Assembly: GCA_900537185.1 (NCBI GenBank)
Contig: LS999830.1
Coordinates: 297,440 to 361,439 of the forward strand
DNA: 64,000 bases
Direction: 5' to 3'
From: Cytophagales bacterium Alg240-R148
GTDB lineage: Bacteria; Bacteroidota; Bacteroidia; Cytophagales; Cyclobacteriaceae
In this document: positions 54,701-63,120 of the stretch, in pieces
How the letters are laid out: each line of letters opens with the position of its first letter
How positions within the stretch are numbered: position 1 is the stretch's first letter
Notes under the pieces: generated by a model
What the model was told of the DNA's origin: nothing
The model's input: only the letters and a program-made list of their open reading frames with translations
Databases searched by the model: none
Program-made: the position numbers and the translations under genes

Positions 54701-57700
54701 GGTCATCTCCCTTTCCACTGCCCTACCCGACCTATATGTAACCATAGCTTTTAAGCAGAAGCACAAAATCGTTAGGCGAGAGATTATTCATTTGCAAAAT
54801 GAAAAGAAAAATATTGCATTTTCACTTTCAAATACCGACTACCCTGGCGTAGCCGTTTTTTACCATTTATCTGGTTTGAATCGATTTGAAAGTGGCTCAA
54901 AAGTGCTACAGGTAGCTTTGCCTGAAAAAAAACTCTCAATAGAGACCATCACATTCAGAGATAAAATACAACCAGGAAAAAAAGAAAGCTGGAAATTCAA
55001 ACTTAAGGGTGCATCAAAAGATGCAGTTATGGGAGAAATATTGGCGAGCATGTACGATGCCTCCTTAGACCAATTCACCCCACACCAATGGCAATACAAC
55101 TTTACACCTAGGGACTATTACTACGCCCACAACACCGTAAGAAGTAATGGCAGTTTTGGTAAAAATCATGGCAGAACAGTAAACAGTAGATTTTTCAATG
55201 GCCCAATACCAGTTTTCAAATACGACCAATTGAATTGGTTTGGTTTTAATTTAGCTGGAGGTCGTTACAGCCAAAGATATTATTTGAACCAGATCAAGTT
55301 AGACGCCTCTTATCCTAAAATCACAAAACAGGTTAATACAAAAGTTAAAAAGGGACAAGTACAAGGATACATAACAGACCAAGATGGCACCCCCCTCCAA
55401 GAAGTAAGCATCCAAATTACTGGGAACAAACGGAACTACCAAGTAAACGACAATGGCTATTTCTCCATAAAAGTGGACCGCAAGGACACCCTTCAATTCA
55501 GTAGAAGTGGTTATGTTACCATAAAATATGTTGTAGAAGAACATTCATTTCTGGATGTAAACATGGTGCTAGAGTCTAACGTTTTAGAGGAAGTTTTAAT
55601 AACTGCTCAAGATTATTTCAAAAGTAAAAATAACTTGGCTAATTCAGTATCGCGAACTAGTCGTAAAGAACTAAGCCTAGATTTGGAGGTAGAAGAAGAT
55701 GTTGATCTAGCATTTTCGGTTTTAGAAGAAGAAAATGTTGCTCTAGAGGGCAAGGTAGCTGGAATAGCAGCCGAAGCTGCACCTGGTACAGCAGATAAAA
55801 CCATTATTAGAGGCAACAGCAGTTTAGGGGCCAATAAAAACATACTTTATGTAGTAGATGGTGAAATAGTGGACAATTTTGAATTGGAAAAAGAAGCCAT
55901 TCATTCCATAAAAGTGTTAAAAGGAACAGAGGCCGTTACGCTTTATGGTGTTAAAGCGGCCAATGGGGTTATAATCATACAGACTAAAAAAGCGCAGGCA
56001 GCTTTAAACCAATTGCTAGCCTCGGTAAAAGCAAGAAGTGATTTTAAAGAAACCGCGTTCTTTTTTCCTCATATACAAAGTGACCCAGCAGGCAATTTTG
56101 AATTCAGCTTTGAAACGCCAGAATCTTTAACCCAATGGAAATTACAATTGCTGGGACATACCAAATCCATATATGCAGGTTATACCCAACTCAGTACGGT
56201 TACCCAAAAGAATTTGATGGTAATTCCTAATGTGCCTCGATTTTTAAGAGAAGGAGATGGAATTGTTATTTCGACCAAAATAAGTAATTTATTGGGACAA
56301 CCTTTGAATGGAAATGCGGCCCTGCTTTTGACCGATCCAATAACTGGAGCGTCGTTGGATGTAAAATTTGAAATTAATTCTTCTCCGCAAGAATTTAATG
56401 TACAAGCCAAGGGCAACACCGAGGTGCAATGGAAGCTTCAAGTACCACAAGGAGTAGATGCCGTTCAATATAAAATTGTAGCAGTAGCTGGCAACCACAG
56501 CGATGGGGAGCAAAACTATTTGCCCGTTTTAAAAAATACTGCATTAGTAACAGAAGCTTTGCCCATCTTCCTTTCAGGATCTGGTAGCAAAAAATACAAC
56601 TTTGTAAACTTGCAAAACACCCAATCAACTACTTTGCAACACCAAGGCCTGAGTTTAGAATTTACTGGCAACCCTATTTGGAATGTTATTAAATCCATGC
56701 CCTATTTAATGGAATTTCCACATGAATGTTCTGAACAAACCTTTGCTAGGTATTACAGCAATGTTTTAGTGCACCACATCCAAAACAAACACCCCGAAAT
56801 CACAAAATTGATAGAAGGCTGGGCAGCCTCTGGCCAATTGATAAGCCCGTTAGAAAAAAACGAGGCCTTTAAATCTATGTTAATTCAAGAGACTCCCTGG
56901 TTGCGCAATGCACAATCTGAAACCGAAAAGCAACAATTACTAGCTTCTTTGTTTGATATGGACCGCGTGGCAGAGCAACGGGCCAATAGTGCCGAAAAGC
57001 TGCTTGCCATGCAATTGCCTGATGGTGGATTTCCTTGGTTCAAAGGAAGTGGAAGGTCCAATAGGTACATTACCTTGCACATAGTTGCTACTTACAACCG
57101 CTTAAAAAAATTAGGGGTATACGCAGAAAATGACTCTGAGTTAGAAGGTGCCGTCCACAAAGCCTTGGGTTATTTAGACAATGAGTTGGTAGGCCAGTAC
57201 CAAAAACTGTTAAAACAAGTTGAGCAATATAAAAAGAACAGCAAAGACAAGAATGAAGCAAAACAAAGAGCGGTAGAATTTATGAACGCGGTGCACCTAT
57301 CTGAAAGCATCATTGAACATTTAACGCTCATCCAAGATTACAACAGAAATAAAAAGGATAGTGTATTTCTAGAAGCCTTGGCTTATTACGAAGAACAAGG
57401 TCAAACCAAGTGGATGGATTTAAGCCTGTCTTCTAAAGCAAAATTAGGACTGTATTTTGATTCAAAAGGAAAAGATGCCACTGCGCAGGCCATCATGAAC
57501 GCCTTGTACGAGAACAGCATCACTAATGAGGAGATGGGTATGTATTGGAAAGAAAACCAATCCGGGTATGGCTGGTACCAATCTAAAGTTGAAGTGCAAG
57601 CAGATCTGTTGCGGGCTTTTATGAAAGTAAAAATAAAATCCATCTCTACCTCGGAACAGCAAAATTGCACCAACAACATGGTGCTTTGGTTGATGCGTCA

Positions 57701-58424
57701 AAAACAAAGCAACCAGTGGAACACCACCAAAGCTACCACAGCCGCCATTAGTGCTATTTTGGAACAAGATTTAAAAATAAGCGATGGTCCCATTACCATT
57801 AATTTAGGAAAAGAGGAAGTAGAATTAAACGCTAGCAACGCACAAGAAAAAGGGCTCAATTACATTCAAAAAACTTGGGATAAATCAGAGGTAAATGCTT
57901 CAATGGGCAGCATTGAAATAAAAAAGACTGGCGAAGGGGTCGCTTGGGGTGCTGTTTATTGGCAGTATTTTGAACAACTAGATAAAATAAAGGCATCTAC
58001 CTCAGCCCTACAAATCCACAAGTCCTTTTATGTAGTAAAGAATACAACTTCAGGTGAGAAATTAATTCCTATTGATACCAAAAACCCAGTTGCACTAGGC
58101 GACAAAATAAGAGTTCGTATTCAAATAAAAACGGATAGGGATATGGAGTTTATTCATTTAAAAGACATGCGGGCAGCTGGGTTCGAACCAATAGACGTCT
58201 TGTCTGTTTACAAATGGCAAGATGCTTTGGGGTATTACCAAAGCACAAAAGACGCTAGTACCCATTTCTTTTTTGACATTATCAGAAAAGGCAATTACGT
58301 TTTAGAATACGATCTAAGAGCCAACAATAGTGGCGATTTTTCTAATGGAATTTCCAACATTGAAAGCATGTATGCTCCTGAATTTAGAAGTCAAAGTGCT
58401 GGAGAACGGGTGATAATAAAATAA
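51738..58424 (+). CDS. alpha-2-macroglobulin family protein with SusC-like carboxypeptidase-regulatory and plug domains
   Basis: 2228 aa. The signal ends near LHAQR. A helical N-terminal region is followed by macroglobulin domains, including an MG2-type unit near 580 (SDRAIYRPGQEVHFKGILIQ). At about 1207-1280 a CarboxypepD_reg-like unit appears (VQGYITDQDGTPLQEVSIQI). At about 1320-1430 a TonB-plug-like unit follows (IIRGNSSLGANKNILYVVDG; EAVTLYGVKAANGVIIIQTK), as at the start of SusC. After these come the A2M domain and the thioester site Cys1664 (FPHECSEQTFARYY, CxEQ intact) with its helical toroid. It is periplasmic or outer-membrane exposed, probably trapping proteases or other proteins. 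Confidence 0.92.
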   Translation: MKLSVKITFFMVFLALQLHAQRYDYNGAWKKVHQLEIKGLHKSAHSSVEALYTKAQKDKNGVQKIKALLYLSKFTTLLEEESEIKVIDILKGEIKAAKSPDKEVLQNILANTYWQYFKANRWRFYNRTELEEQPEHSDFRYWDAATLFKTVQLHFQASFQNNKTTKKTPLENYNLILDQARNSKDRRPTLYDFLIHSALDFYKTPDSRMNHPQNQFTMDDPRYYELFFDGFDIAKDSFSTEYNALLLFQQIESHYTTTNNLEGLISTELERLKFVHQNAYRIRDNNKYLEALTNIQNKYPNESVTAEVVFEKANFLYQNAHIGSFVTGQNRIKALAICNTILEKYPESFGAEQSLVLKRKIESIQLNTEIEEIIPTNQHARVKLNYTGIDKIFNAIYPIGYSAQQQFLATEYDSVKLSLLQQIKPIKSWSTEMVGETDYFTHSTEIVLPPLTAGQYLLVQKVNATEPNAADLYTHTAFQVSDLALLYNENDGAYKHFQVINRNNGQPVAGVALSITSLDDNRPLETTITTDENGRTQPKLDYNYIRTKVVGLFQGDTINFSNQYLSKQYSGAKTDPMIVKPFLFSDRAIYRPGQEVHFKGILIQRQGIRSSVVPNEYVEVYLENVNGEEIGNMRLKSNAYGSFSGKFVLPTSGLTGRFSLHVEEDNEQNSAFYDQEMDSFYSNSLSFVVEEYKRPKFEVVITPTTQTFALNDTVSVKGVATAYAGSAISQANVVYKVFRKVRYPDWYYWHRRYYRESEGMEITHGTTKTDDKGGYVIDFAALPDLSVDKTEQPIFEYQVSVDVTDINGETRSATTVVKIGYHTMTAQIETAAEWAVEQRKQTIAIHLKNLNGQPVEGKGKIKIFKKTGNSEVKRNRPWEAPSHPVLDSATFNKLFPNDYYGTETEAVHKELVWASNFNSLDGTELQANIKTWAPGDYEIEFATTDSIGNLVEAKSKLKITDSKSTKPSSKHIFQISTNQTLYQPGDKAVISLSTALPDLYVTIAFKQKHKIVRREIIHLQNEKKNIAFSLSNTDYPGVAVFYHLSGLNRFESGSKVLQVALPEKKLSIETITFRDKIQPGKKESWKFKLKGASKDAVMGEILASMYDASLDQFTPHQWQYNFTPRDYYYAHNTVRSNGSFGKNHGRTVNSRFFNGPIPVFKYDQLNWFGFNLAGGRYSQRYYLNQIKLDASYPKITKQVNTKVKKGQVQGYITDQDGTPLQEVSIQITGNKRNYQVNDNGYFSIKVDRKDTLQFSRSGYVTIKYVVEEHSFLDVNMVLESNVLEEVLITAQDYFKSKNNLANSVSRTSRKELSLDLEVEEDVDLAFSVLEEENVALEGKVAGIAAEAAPGTADKTIIRGNSSLGANKNILYVVDGEIVDNFELEKEAIHSIKVLKGTEAVTLYGVKAANGVIIIQTKKAQAALNQLLASVKARSDFKETAFFFPHIQSDPAGNFEFSFETPESLTQWKLQLLGHTKSIYAGYTQLSTVTQKNLMVIPNVPRFLREGDGIVISTKISNLLGQPLNGNAALLLTDPITGASLDVKFEINSSPQEFNVQAKGNTEVQWKLQVPQGVDAVQYKIVAVAGNHSDGEQNYLPVLKNTALVTEALPIFLSGSGSKKYNFVNLQNTQSTTLQHQGLSLEFTGNPIWNVIKSMPYLMEFPHECSEQTFARYYSNVLVHHIQNKHPEITKLIEGWAASGQLISPLEKNEAFKSMLIQETPWLRNAQSETEKQQLLASLFDMDRVAEQRANSAEKLLAMQLPDGGFPWFKGSGRSNRYITLHIVATYNRLKKLGVYAENDSELEGAVHKALGYLDNELVGQYQKLLKQVEQYKKNSKDKNEAKQRAVEFMNAVHLSESIIEHLTLIQDYNRNKKDSVFLEALAYYEEQGQTKWMDLSLSSKAKLGLYFDSKGKDATAQAIMNALYENSITNEEMGMYWKENQSGYGWYQSKVEVQADLLRAFMKVKIKSISTSEQQNCTNNMVLWLMRQKQSNQWNTTKATTAAISAILEQDLKISDGPITINLGKEEVELNASNAQEKGLNYIQKTWDKSEVNASMGSIEIKKTGEGVAWGAVYWQYFEQLDKIKASTSALQIHKSFYVVKNTTSGEKLIPIDTKNPVALGDKIRVRIQIKTDRDMEFIHLKDMRAAGFEPIDVLSVYKWQDALGYYQSTKDASTHFFFDIIRKGNYVLEYDLRANNSGDFSNGISNIESMYAPEFRSQSAGERVIIK

Positions 58425-58430
58425 ATTGAA

Positions 58431-58470
58431 ACAACAGGATGGCCAACCATTGCGCAAGCCATCCTGTTGT
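58431..58470 (+). terminator. rho-independent terminator after alpha-2-macroglobulin gene
   Basis: Perfect 13-bp stem ACAACAGGATGGC / GCCATCCTGTTGT with a 14-base loop, followed by TTTT, 7 bases past the stop. Confidence 0.85.
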
Positions 58471-58646
58471 TTTTACACGAATTGAACCATATGAAGTTCC
58501 ATAAGCAATATATGAAAAGGCGTGCTCCTGCCCCACCACCAAGTGTTGTATAAGAACGACTGATTCCACCTTTGTTTTTAGGCCCAACTTGGGATTCCTT
58601 ACCATATAGTTTTGGATGGTATTGTTAATTTAATTCTATTTGTGTC

Positions 58647-59102
58647 ATGAAGGTTTTAAAAGCGCACCATTGTGAATTGTGTCAATTGCGAGAATATGAT
58701 GTTCAAGTAGGAACCCATTGTTCTTTAACCCATCAGCCTCCAGAATTCGGTCTAAAATGCAGCAATATTGATTTCCAAGAATTTATTTTACAGCGGTATG
58801 AGGCCCTCAACCAAAATCAAGTAATTTTCAAAAACCGCAGCATTCGAATTTATACTTTGGGCATACTCAAGATATTTATTGGGTTGGCTCTATTACTAAT
58901 TGGGTTTACAATTTTTTTATTGATCAATAATATTATCCTTTTGTTGTTGTTGGATATGCCCCTAGCCGCTACAGGTGTTGGATTGATCTACAAATCTTAT
59001 GACGAAATGGTAGTGTTCAGACAAAAACAAAACGTTGCTGTTGCAAAATTTTCTAGGTTGCACCACCTATTGGCGCTTTACCAATACCGACCCAACCAAT
59101 AA
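58647..59102 (+). CDS. membrane protein with N-terminal Cys/His cluster
   Basis: 151 aa. The first 45 residues hold four Cys and several His (HHCELCQLREYDVQVGTHCS; LKCSNID), a likely zinc-binding unit. Two membrane helices follow (about 72-94 and 96-117), then a basic tail. I do not recognise the family. It stands alone, converging on the PhnB-like gene with 18 bases between the stops. Confidence 0.65.
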   Translation: MKVLKAHHCELCQLREYDVQVGTHCSLTHQPPEFGLKCSNIDFQEFILQRYEALNQNQVIFKNRSIRIYTLGILKIFIGLALLLIGFTIFLLINNIILLLLLDMPLAATGVGLIYKSYDEMVVFRQKQNVAVAKFSRLHHLLALYQYRPNQ

Positions 59103-59120
59103 AATGCATTGGAAAATGTT

Positions 59121-59549
59121 TTATTCCGGTTTGTATCCCACCATCCAGCCGACTCCAAATTGATCGATACAATTCCCAAAATAATCGCCCCAAAAAGTAT
59201 CTTGCATAGGCATTATCACTTTACCATTGTTGGATAGTCCAGAAAAATAGAGGTCCGCTTTTTCTTTGTTATCGGTACTTAGTGAAATAGAAAAATTGTT
59301 TCCTTGGTGGAACTCAGCTGCCCACTGGCCACCAGTATCGCTGCCCATTAAAACCGTTTCAGCGCTAATGGGCAAAGAGATATGCATGATCCGATCTTTT
59401 TCTTCTTCTGGAAAATCAAACCCTTGTTCTTTCGGCATGGCAGAATACCTTCCTACATGTGCAAATTCTCCTCCCAAAACAGCTTTGTAATGTTCAAAAG
59501 CTTCTAAACAATTGCCGTTAAAAGTTAGGTAAACGTTGATGGTAGACAT
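59121..59549 (-). CDS. PhnB-like VOC-superfamily protein
   Basis: 142 aa. The signatures of the PhnB/3-demethylubiquinone-methyltransferase-like group are clear: INVYLTFNGNCLEAFEHYKAV, IMHISLPISAETVLMGSD, and the ending MPMQDTFWGDYFGNCIDQFG. These proteins have no settled enzymatic role. It lies 12 bases beyond the stop of the cyclase-TPR gene on the same strand, so it may be in the MFS/cyclase operon. Confidence 0.9.
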   Translation of the reverse strand: MSTINVYLTFNGNCLEAFEHYKAVLGGEFAHVGRYSAMPKEQGFDFPEEEKDRIMHISLPISAETVLMGSDTGGQWAAEFHQGNNFSISLSTDNKEKADLYFSGLSNNGKVIMPMQDTFWGDYFGNCIDQFGVGWMVGYKPE

Positions 59550-59561
59550 AGTAGCGTTGTA

Positions 59562-61493
59562 TCAAGTTAAATTCAATTTTTTTGTTAAATTTTTAAATCT
59601 AGGATCCTTTTGCAACGGCTTCCAAATGGGACTTACCTTCAAAAAAACTATCGATCCCAACCGTTCTTCAAAACACTTATAAAGGTACTCAAAAGCTTGG
59701 TCATATTTTTTTAGGCCAGTGTAAATAATGGCAAAATCATAACTTACGGCATCAGCGCTATTTTGAAGCTTTTCTAAATATTCTAATGCTTTGTCTGTAT
59801 TCCCTTGCAGGGCATAGGCATAGGCAATCTGAGTAAAGGGCTGCACTGCATGAGAAGATTCATCGCCCAATGAAATAAATATTTCTAAAGCTGTGTCATA
59901 GGCACCTTGCATCAAATAGGTCCATCCCTTAAATTCTTTTGCAGCCAAAAATTGAGGGTCTTGGTTCAGTATTTCATCGTATAAAACATGGGCTTTGTCA
60001 AACTGTCCATCAAAGTAATAAATATCCGCTAATGTTCTTATAGAAGTAATGGAAATGGGATCTATCGCATGTGCTTTTTCAGCAGATTGAATGGACGCCT
60101 TCAAATCTCCTTTAATAGAATAGTGCAAAGCAAAAAGTAAATGTGCTTCAGGGGCATTTGGATTGATTTCAATGGCCTTATGTATATAATACTCCCCCTT
60201 GTCCCAATCCCAATCATTGAAGTATTCCATAAAAGACATAGCCAAGTAGGCATCTGTGCTGTTAGGATCCAACTCGATCGATTTAGTTGCGAAAATACGG
60301 GCCTTTTTGGCCGCTTGCACTGGGTCCATAAAACCTGTTGAAGACAACAAAGTATAACATTTGGCCATTGCGGCATAGGTAGGAACATAACCAGGTGCCT
60401 CGGCAATCGCTTTTTCAAAATGTTTAACAGCCAACAATGCATTGGCAGGAGTCCATTTATTATAATAATACAGCCCCAACAAATAAGCGTTGTAGGCTAT
60501 TAAATTATCTGTAGGATAGGCCACAAGCGGTGTAGACTGTTCTTTCAAAGAAAGTTTGGTCCTTAACTTTAAGGCTATGGTTTGTGATATTTCATCCTGA
60601 ACTGCAAATATATCCTCTAAATTTCGATCAAAATTTTCCGACCATATATGGAAACCATCTACGCCATTGATCAACTGTGCGGTAATTCTCACTTTATTAC
60701 CTGCTTTTCTAACACTTCCTTCTAATACCGATTGTACATTGAGCAGCTGGGCTATTGTCCTTACATCTTGGTTTTTCCCTTTGAATGTAAAGGAAGACGT
60801 TCTGGAAGTAACACGAAGGCCTTCTACTCGGGTAAAAGCATTGATTAATTCTTCCGTAATACCATCGCTAAAATATTCATTGTCTGCATCACTGCTCAAG
60901 TTAACAAATGGCATTACCGCAATGCTCTTGAAGGATTCTTTAACTTTTCCTTTTAAATCCTGTGGCCGAGGCACCACCAAACCATCGTTGACAATGGCAT
61001 ACACTTCCACCACATCGCTTACGTTTTTTAATTCAAACTTGCCCATGGACAACGCTTTATAGGTAGGGTGGTTCTTAATTTCATCAAAGACTTTTCCAGA
61101 AATCATTACAGATCCTTTTATAGCCAAAGATTCAATTCTTGAAGCAACGTTCACACCATCTCCAAATGCCCCTTCGTCGTCCAATACTACGTCTCCCAAA
61201 TGGATGCCAATTTTCAAAGGAACTACAGGTTCTTGCAGAGATTGCAACTGAATTCTCATAGCACAATTAACCGCTTCCACCGCACTCTCAAAGACGTTGA
61301 GCGAACCATCTCCATAAAATTGAATAACTTGACCATTGTGCCGTTCTACCTCTGCCTGCAATAACGCCCGGTGTTGGTCCCGCAAAAGTTTTGTCTGTGG
61401 CTCGTCTTCTTGCATCATAGCAGTATAACCCACTATATCGGCAAAGAGTATGGCGGCTAACTTACGCTGTTTGTTTGTCTTGGTCGTTGTCAA
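59562..61493 (-). CDS. class III cyclase fused to FlgO-like domain and TPR array
   Basis: 643 aa, soluble. Residues about 10-170 are a class III cyclase domain with both metal aspartates (LFADIVGYTAMMQ; YGDGSLNVFES) and the motif IGIHLGDVVLDDEGAFGDGV with NVASRIE. Residues about 190-310 resemble the FlgO/TolB-like unit often fused to such cyclases (SIAVMPFVNLSSDADNEYFS; VQSVLEGSVRKAGNKVRITA). TPR repeats run to the end. The first codon is TTG, overlapping the MFS stop as TTGA; this start is favoured because the cyclase core begins 10 residues later and the next ATG is inside it. Confidence 0.9.
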   Translation of the reverse strand: MTTTKTNKQRKLAAILFADIVGYTAMMQEDEPQTKLLRDQHRALLQAEVERHNGQVIQFYGDGSLNVFESAVEAVNCAMRIQLQSLQEPVVPLKIGIHLGDVVLDDEGAFGDGVNVASRIESLAIKGSVMISGKVFDEIKNHPTYKALSMGKFELKNVSDVVEVYAIVNDGLVVPRPQDLKGKVKESFKSIAVMPFVNLSSDADNEYFSDGITEELINAFTRVEGLRVTSRTSSFTFKGKNQDVRTIAQLLNVQSVLEGSVRKAGNKVRITAQLINGVDGFHIWSENFDRNLEDIFAVQDEISQTIALKLRTKLSLKEQSTPLVAYPTDNLIAYNAYLLGLYYYNKWTPANALLAVKHFEKAIAEAPGYVPTYAAMAKCYTLLSSTGFMDPVQAAKKARIFATKSIELDPNSTDAYLAMSFMEYFNDWDWDKGEYYIHKAIEINPNAPEAHLLFALHYSIKGDLKASIQSAEKAHAIDPISITSIRTLADIYYFDGQFDKAHVLYDEILNQDPQFLAAKEFKGWTYLMQGAYDTALEIFISLGDESSHAVQPFTQIAYAYALQGNTDKALEYLEKLQNSADAVSYDFAIIYTGLKKYDQAFEYLYKCFEERLGSIVFLKVSPIWKPLQKDPRFKNLTKKLNLT

Positions 61494-63052
61494 TTTTTAC
61501 TTGTTTTATTTCTTATGGTTACAAAAGCCAAAACGCCACCCATCGCACATAAAATGGCAGCCAACCCAACCACTTTATTAAAAGCTTTCACAAAACTATT
61601 TTGGTATATACCCTTCACTTGTTGGGCTGCCGATTCCTTTAAGGATGCTGGAACCTTTGCCCCAATAAATTGGTACGTCTCCATTTCAATTTCGGTTGTA
61701 ATATTGGGTGAAAGTCCAATTTTATTGGTTGCCTCAAGAACACTGCTCCTATATAGATTCAATGCCATTACACCAAACACCGCTATGGCCAATACGCCTG
61801 CTGTTCTGGCAACCGCATTGTTCACACCCGAAGCCACTCCAGAATATTTTTCACCAACCGCCCCCATCACCGCGGCCGTTAAAGGCGCCACCGTTGTACC
61901 CAAGCCTATGCCTATAGCCAGTAAACCAATAAAAAAAGTACTCCAATATTGGCTGGGCCCAGTGGTAATGCCAATAGTGGTGAAAAAATAAAAACCCAAA
62001 CTAGTAACGAGTGGTCCTATTGTTAAGGGCAAACGAACACCATTTTTATCCGCAAATTTTCCCGAAATAGGAGATAAAATGGCTACGGATAGGATGATGG
62101 GCAGCATGGACAACCCAGCGCCTAATTCAGAATACCCTTGAATGTTGATTAAATTTAATGGCAAAAAGAAAATGGTTCCACCCAAAGCAGCATAAACAAA
62201 TAAGGTCATGGTATTGCCACCGCTAAAAACACTAGATTCAAATAAATGAAGGGGAACCATAGGGTTGGTTTTATTCTTTTGCACCCAAATAAAAGCCAGC
62301 AAGGCCAAAACACCTGCAACCAAGGCCAATTGAATGTACTTGTTGTCGAAACCCCATTCAGCAGATTCAACCAGCCCAAAAGTAATCCCGGCTAAGCCTA
62401 AAGTTACTAAAACAGCTCCTATTATATCCAGTTTACCTGCTTCTGGATTTTTTGTTTCTGGTATTCTTAATAAAAACACTGTAAATACTATTATACTCAG
62501 TGGAATGTTTAAAAAGAAAATAGTACGCCACCACCCCATACCGGCCAACCAGCCCCCTAAAACAGGTCCTAACACCCCTGTAATTGCACTAAATGTAGAC
62601 CACAACCCAATGGCTCTTCCTCTATTGTTTTCACTAAATTGAGCGCTTAAAATGGATAAACTTCCTGGAGTCAACAGCGCCCCACCTATTCCTTGAAAAC
62701 CTCTAGAAACGATCAACTGCATCGGTGTTTGAGACAACCCACATACCAAAGAAGACAGCGAAAATACCAGCAAGCCAATTAGGAATACCTTATTCCTACC
62801 GTACAAATCTCCCATTGCACCCCCCACCAGTAAAAGGGAAGAGAGAAACAGTGCGTAGCCATTAATCACCCATATTAATTGTGTTCCCGAAATCCCCAGA
62901 TCCTTTTGTAATGCAGACAAAGCCACGTTCAAAGCTGTGCTATCAATAAAAACCAAACTTGAGGCTAATATTGTAGCCACCAAGGTCCATTTTTGTGTTG
63001 TTGTAAACTGGGTTGCAGATGCTGCCAATGTCTTTTGAAATTGGTTGATCAA
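61490..63052 (-). CDS. DHA2-family (EmrB/QacA-type) MFS drug-efflux transporter
   Basis: 520 aa with 14 predicted membrane helices. The family motifs are visible: LDSTALNVAL-type motif D1 as FIDSTALNVALSALQKDLG, motif A GDLYGRNKVFLIG, motif B RGFQGIGGALLTPGSL and motif C ITGVLGPVLGGWLA. It would export hydrophobic compounds by proton antiport. It is translationally coupled (4-base overlap) to the cyclase-TPR gene downstream, which is an unusual partner for an efflux pump. No membrane-fusion protein gene is adjacent. Confidence 0.93.
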   Translation of the reverse strand: MINQFQKTLAASATQFTTTQKWTLVATILASSLVFIDSTALNVALSALQKDLGISGTQLIWVINGYALFLSSLLLVGGAMGDLYGRNKVFLIGLLVFSLSSLVCGLSQTPMQLIVSRGFQGIGGALLTPGSLSILSAQFSENNRGRAIGLWSTFSAITGVLGPVLGGWLAGMGWWRTIFFLNIPLSIIVFTVFLLRIPETKNPEAGKLDIIGAVLVTLGLAGITFGLVESAEWGFDNKYIQLALVAGVLALLAFIWVQKNKTNPMVPLHLFESSVFSGGNTMTLFVYAALGGTIFFLPLNLINIQGYSELGAGLSMLPIILSVAILSPISGKFADKNGVRLPLTIGPLVTSLGFYFFTTIGITTGPSQYWSTFFIGLLAIGIGLGTTVAPLTAAVMGAVGEKYSGVASGVNNAVARTAGVLAIAVFGVMALNLYRSSVLEATNKIGLSPNITTEIEMETYQFIGAKVPASLKESAAQQVKGIYQNSFVKAFNKVVGLAAILCAMGGVLAFVTIRNKTSKN

Positions 63053-63120
63053 AAAGATCGTAAATTATTATGGCATTCCCTTTATATATTTTTTATAAAT
63101 TCCCGAATTTTATTACAATG

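Noticed and set aside
58180-58200. tRNA T-arm-like GGTTCGAACC string
   Set aside because: Inside the alpha-2-macroglobulin coding frame with no acceptor stem or anticodon arm around it.
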